A stretch of 64,000 bases of DNA from Inia geoffrensis (Eukaryota > Chordata > Mammalia > Artiodactyla > Iniidae): assembly GCA_036417435.1 (NCBI GenBank), contig CM070904.1:61946408-62010407 (forward strand). Direction: 5' to 3'. The position numbers and the translations under genes are program-made. This document shows, piece after piece, positions 61,403-64,000 of the stretch (position 1 is the stretch's first letter; every line of letters begins with the position of its first letter). The notes beneath the pieces were generated by a model, which was not told where the DNA came from, did not search any database, and worked only from the letters and a program-made list of their open reading frames with translations.

Positions 61403-64000
61403 CGTTCCCACCAATTCTCTCATATACATGGTTAATGTGATGGGCTGTGTCTGTTCCCAAATCCATTTATGCCAGTGGTACTAGGTATTGTAGTTTTATA
61501 GTTTAATTAAATTTTGAAGCAAAATATGAGTATAAAAAGAGAATTCTTTTATGAAAACTAAAAGATTTGCAAAGGCGAATAGCTAAAAATTCTGTTGTTG
61601 AGCAAGACAATTATAAATATTGGGGAAAATTATTAAAAAATTAGGGCTTTGCACTCAGATTGGCTTACAGATATCTTTAAATTTTCACTCCAGTAAAGAC
61701 CATGAGACCAGTGATTTTGAAGAGAGCCTTATGGATATGCCTTATGCACGAGACCAACAGGAAGCCATATTGAAATGAATGATACTGTCTCTATACCAAG
61801 ACATTTGTGGATAAATGTATATTTATGTGTTCTAATGAAAAATTAAATGTCTATGCTACCTATGCATCTATCACTTTTTATGATTCCTTGTTGTAACTGA
61901 TATTTTTGATTCCCTAACTAGAGATCCCAACTGAGTCAAATGAGAGTGCTTCAAATGCAGTATGAGTAATGATAATAACTACAGGATAATTATAGGGGCT
62001 ACCACCCATGGAACTACATTTTTTAACAAATTCAGTTTATTATTAAAATGGAACAGGAAATTTACTTACTCATATGCAATTACAGATTATCTTCTAAAGC
62101 AAAAGATAAACAAATCAGTCTTCTTGCTCAATATCTCTCTAAACTTCCCTTGGGGAGTATAAATTGAGGTACCAACTCCAGGGAGTTTCTACTGAGTGCC
62201 AGAGTCACCAGGCTCTCTGATCCTTCCCTGTGCCAGGAGGCGCTGTTTCACTCAGATGCACCCCTTGTTGTGCAGTGAGCAGAGAGACTGCTTTTCCTTT
62301 GCACCTTTAGGTGTCACAGGGAGTGAAATGGGAATAAAACAATTTTGGGTCCAACCAGAGGAGCCCTTGCTTGAAAACTGCAAGTACTGATGGCTTGGGT
62401 AAACACTGCATCTGTTCAGGGATGCTCAATCTTGAACAGATTTCTCAGTCTCCACAGAATCAAATTTTTCATCAGGAATGCCAAAGCTTTTGGTGACACA
62501 TGAGGTAACACCCCTGTTCCCATTCCTCCCTAATCCTTTCAGTGAGTTTTTCCTGACTCTGCCTTCTGTTCTGGGTCTTCCCCTCTAACCAAACTCTATA
62601 GGGGTAAGACTCCTGCTGATTTCTACATCGTTTGAGTTGGGTTTCCAGCTCCTGCAAAGCTCCACTGTGAGAGAAGGTGAAGAGTAAAGTTTAAACAACC
62701 TCCTGGGGACATGACCTCATAAGTTGGGACTGAAGGAGCTCAGGTTAATTAATAAACTACCGAACAGAAACAGTAATAAAGTCGCAATTTCAGGGTTGGA
62801 GGAGGGGCAGAAAAATATGAAAAAGGTCCTTTAATAATTTGCCATATTAAGTTCAAAATATTTGGAAAATACCCAGGATAATATATAATGCTTGAATTTA
62901 ATGTAAATGAGAGACTTAGGAGAAATGAGAAACGGAAAACGGCATTTTATATTAGTTTAAAAAATCAATTTCCATCATTAAATAGAAGCCTGGGAAAAAA
63001 TTGAAAATGGCATAGATCAGGATGTCTTTTTTTTGTTTTTTCAAACAAAAAAAAAAGGTATTGCTACTCGTAATTACAAGAAAAGGATGACAATATTTTA
63101 AATGAGTAAACTTTGGCCCATCGTGCTCACTTCATGGTGTGAAGAAAACAGCACTTGAATGATTTTTTCCCTTAATTTGTTCTAAATTACAGCAAAGTGC
63201 TCTGCAAGAAGCAAGTGCTTGTGTTAATTAACTCTGAGTAAAGAAGGTCACTGGTATACATAGTACTCATTTTGTGGCTTTAGTTACAGATTTTCTTTTG
63301 CAATTAGAATTCTTCATTAGGCTTTATAAACACATGCAGATTTTCACTTTTTTATCTAGCATTTTAGATTTAGGCACACTGTTATTTTTCTCTAAAAAAC
63401 TTTAAAATTGCAACAGTACTAATGGAATTGACTTAAGAAATAAAACATATGGTTCAACATATTTATAAGTACACCTAAAATATTAACCTTTAATATAAGC
63501 CTGAATATTATAACTGAATTTTAAAAACTGCATACACCATTGTACTTCAAATTTTACAACATAAAAGTGAACAAATCCGAGTTTTCAGTCATTTTATATT
63601 GAGTTGTAAACATCAGAGTTAAGATTCTAAACGCTGTAAATTCTTGTAAGTAATCCAAGGTACCAAGTTTCATCTTTAGAGAACCATGAACAGCTAAGTC
63701 AATGTTTCTAAAATAGATATAACTTTTAAGTGTTTATTTCTAATGTTCAATTATAAAACCTTTAGTTTTTTTCAATATAAGCCAATATTTTTATGCCTAA
63801 GAATTAAAAGAGAGCCGTAATGTGTGTTAATTATGTTGCTCATATAACACGTGATATAATATAGATTTTTAAACTGAAGTTGTTTATGGAAGTAAATAAT
63901 AATGCCATGGTATGATCAGCAATGCAGATTTACTCACCCTTTGCATTCCACTCCAGTAATAACTAGGAATAACTATAAACAAGTTGGCTTTAAATAGATT
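61403..64000. other. AT-rich unique sequence
   Basis: No gene or named repeat was found. A GC-richer patch at about 62170-62660 could be an LTR remnant, but I cannot place it. If gene order is conserved, the 3' end of PLA2R1 would lie at or beyond this edge; no exon of it was recognised. Confidence 0.6.

Noticed and set aside
62472..62657. A 61-codon minus-strand frame rich in Gln, Glu and Arg
   Set aside because: Short and isolated, with no recognised homology or splice context; it may belong to an old LTR-like patch.
61403..64000. Possible 3' end of PLA2R1
   Set aside because: Expected from conserved gene order only; no C-type lectin, transmembrane or tail-coding exon was recognised.
1..64000. 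CRISPR arrays, tRNA or rRNA genes, operons
   Set aside because: No regular spacer array, no intact tRNA outside SINE heads and no prokaryotic gene layout. Short regular repeats are microsatellites.

Overview
This is a mammalian nuclear window, almost certainly from a cetacean (dolphin, porpoise or whale). The repeats show it: several young CHR-2-type tRNA-derived SINEs and shorter CHR-1/Bov-tA-type SINEs, cetartiodactyl-style L1 elements, and no ruminant BovB or Bov-A2 pattern that I could see. There are no prokaryotic features, and most open reading frames in the window are chance frames or decayed L1 frames.

The only host gene I can support is the 5' part of LY75 (CD205/DEC-205, a C-type lectin endocytic receptor), on the minus strand. 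Exon 1 (17143-17236) encodes the start and signal peptide and lies in a CpG island. Exon 2 (11209-11577) encodes the cysteine-rich ricin-B-like domain, exon 3 (5433-5603) the fibronectin type II domain, and exon 4 (2603-2767) the start of the first C-type lectin domain. All four join in one frame with phase-1 junctions and give 266 codons plus one base. The rest of the gene lies beyond the left edge. The introns carry old MIR and L2 copies, a twin-primed L1, a Tigger-like DNA transposon and several SINEs.

From about 17.7 kb to the right end no host exon was recognised. In other mammals the upstream neighbour of LY75 is PLA2R1, whose 3' end may lie beyond the window. The spacer is dominated by three long L1 insertions with target-site duplications: L1-A (minus, about 20492-28206), L1-B (minus, about 38492-44367) and L1-C (plus, about 55415-61384). 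All three have broken reading frames. Between them lie older L1M remnants, L2, MIR, a MER2-like transposon, a MaLR-type LTR and low-complexity tracts.

I found no undescribed gene system. The unusual features are records of mutation and retrotransposition: an L1 lacking exactly 1500 bp of 5'UTR with a splice-acceptor-like boundary (L1-B), a 3' transduction (L1-C), a perfect 15-bp hairpin that fits a local template switch (35276-35310), and a 77-bp segment copied between L1-B and its flank.
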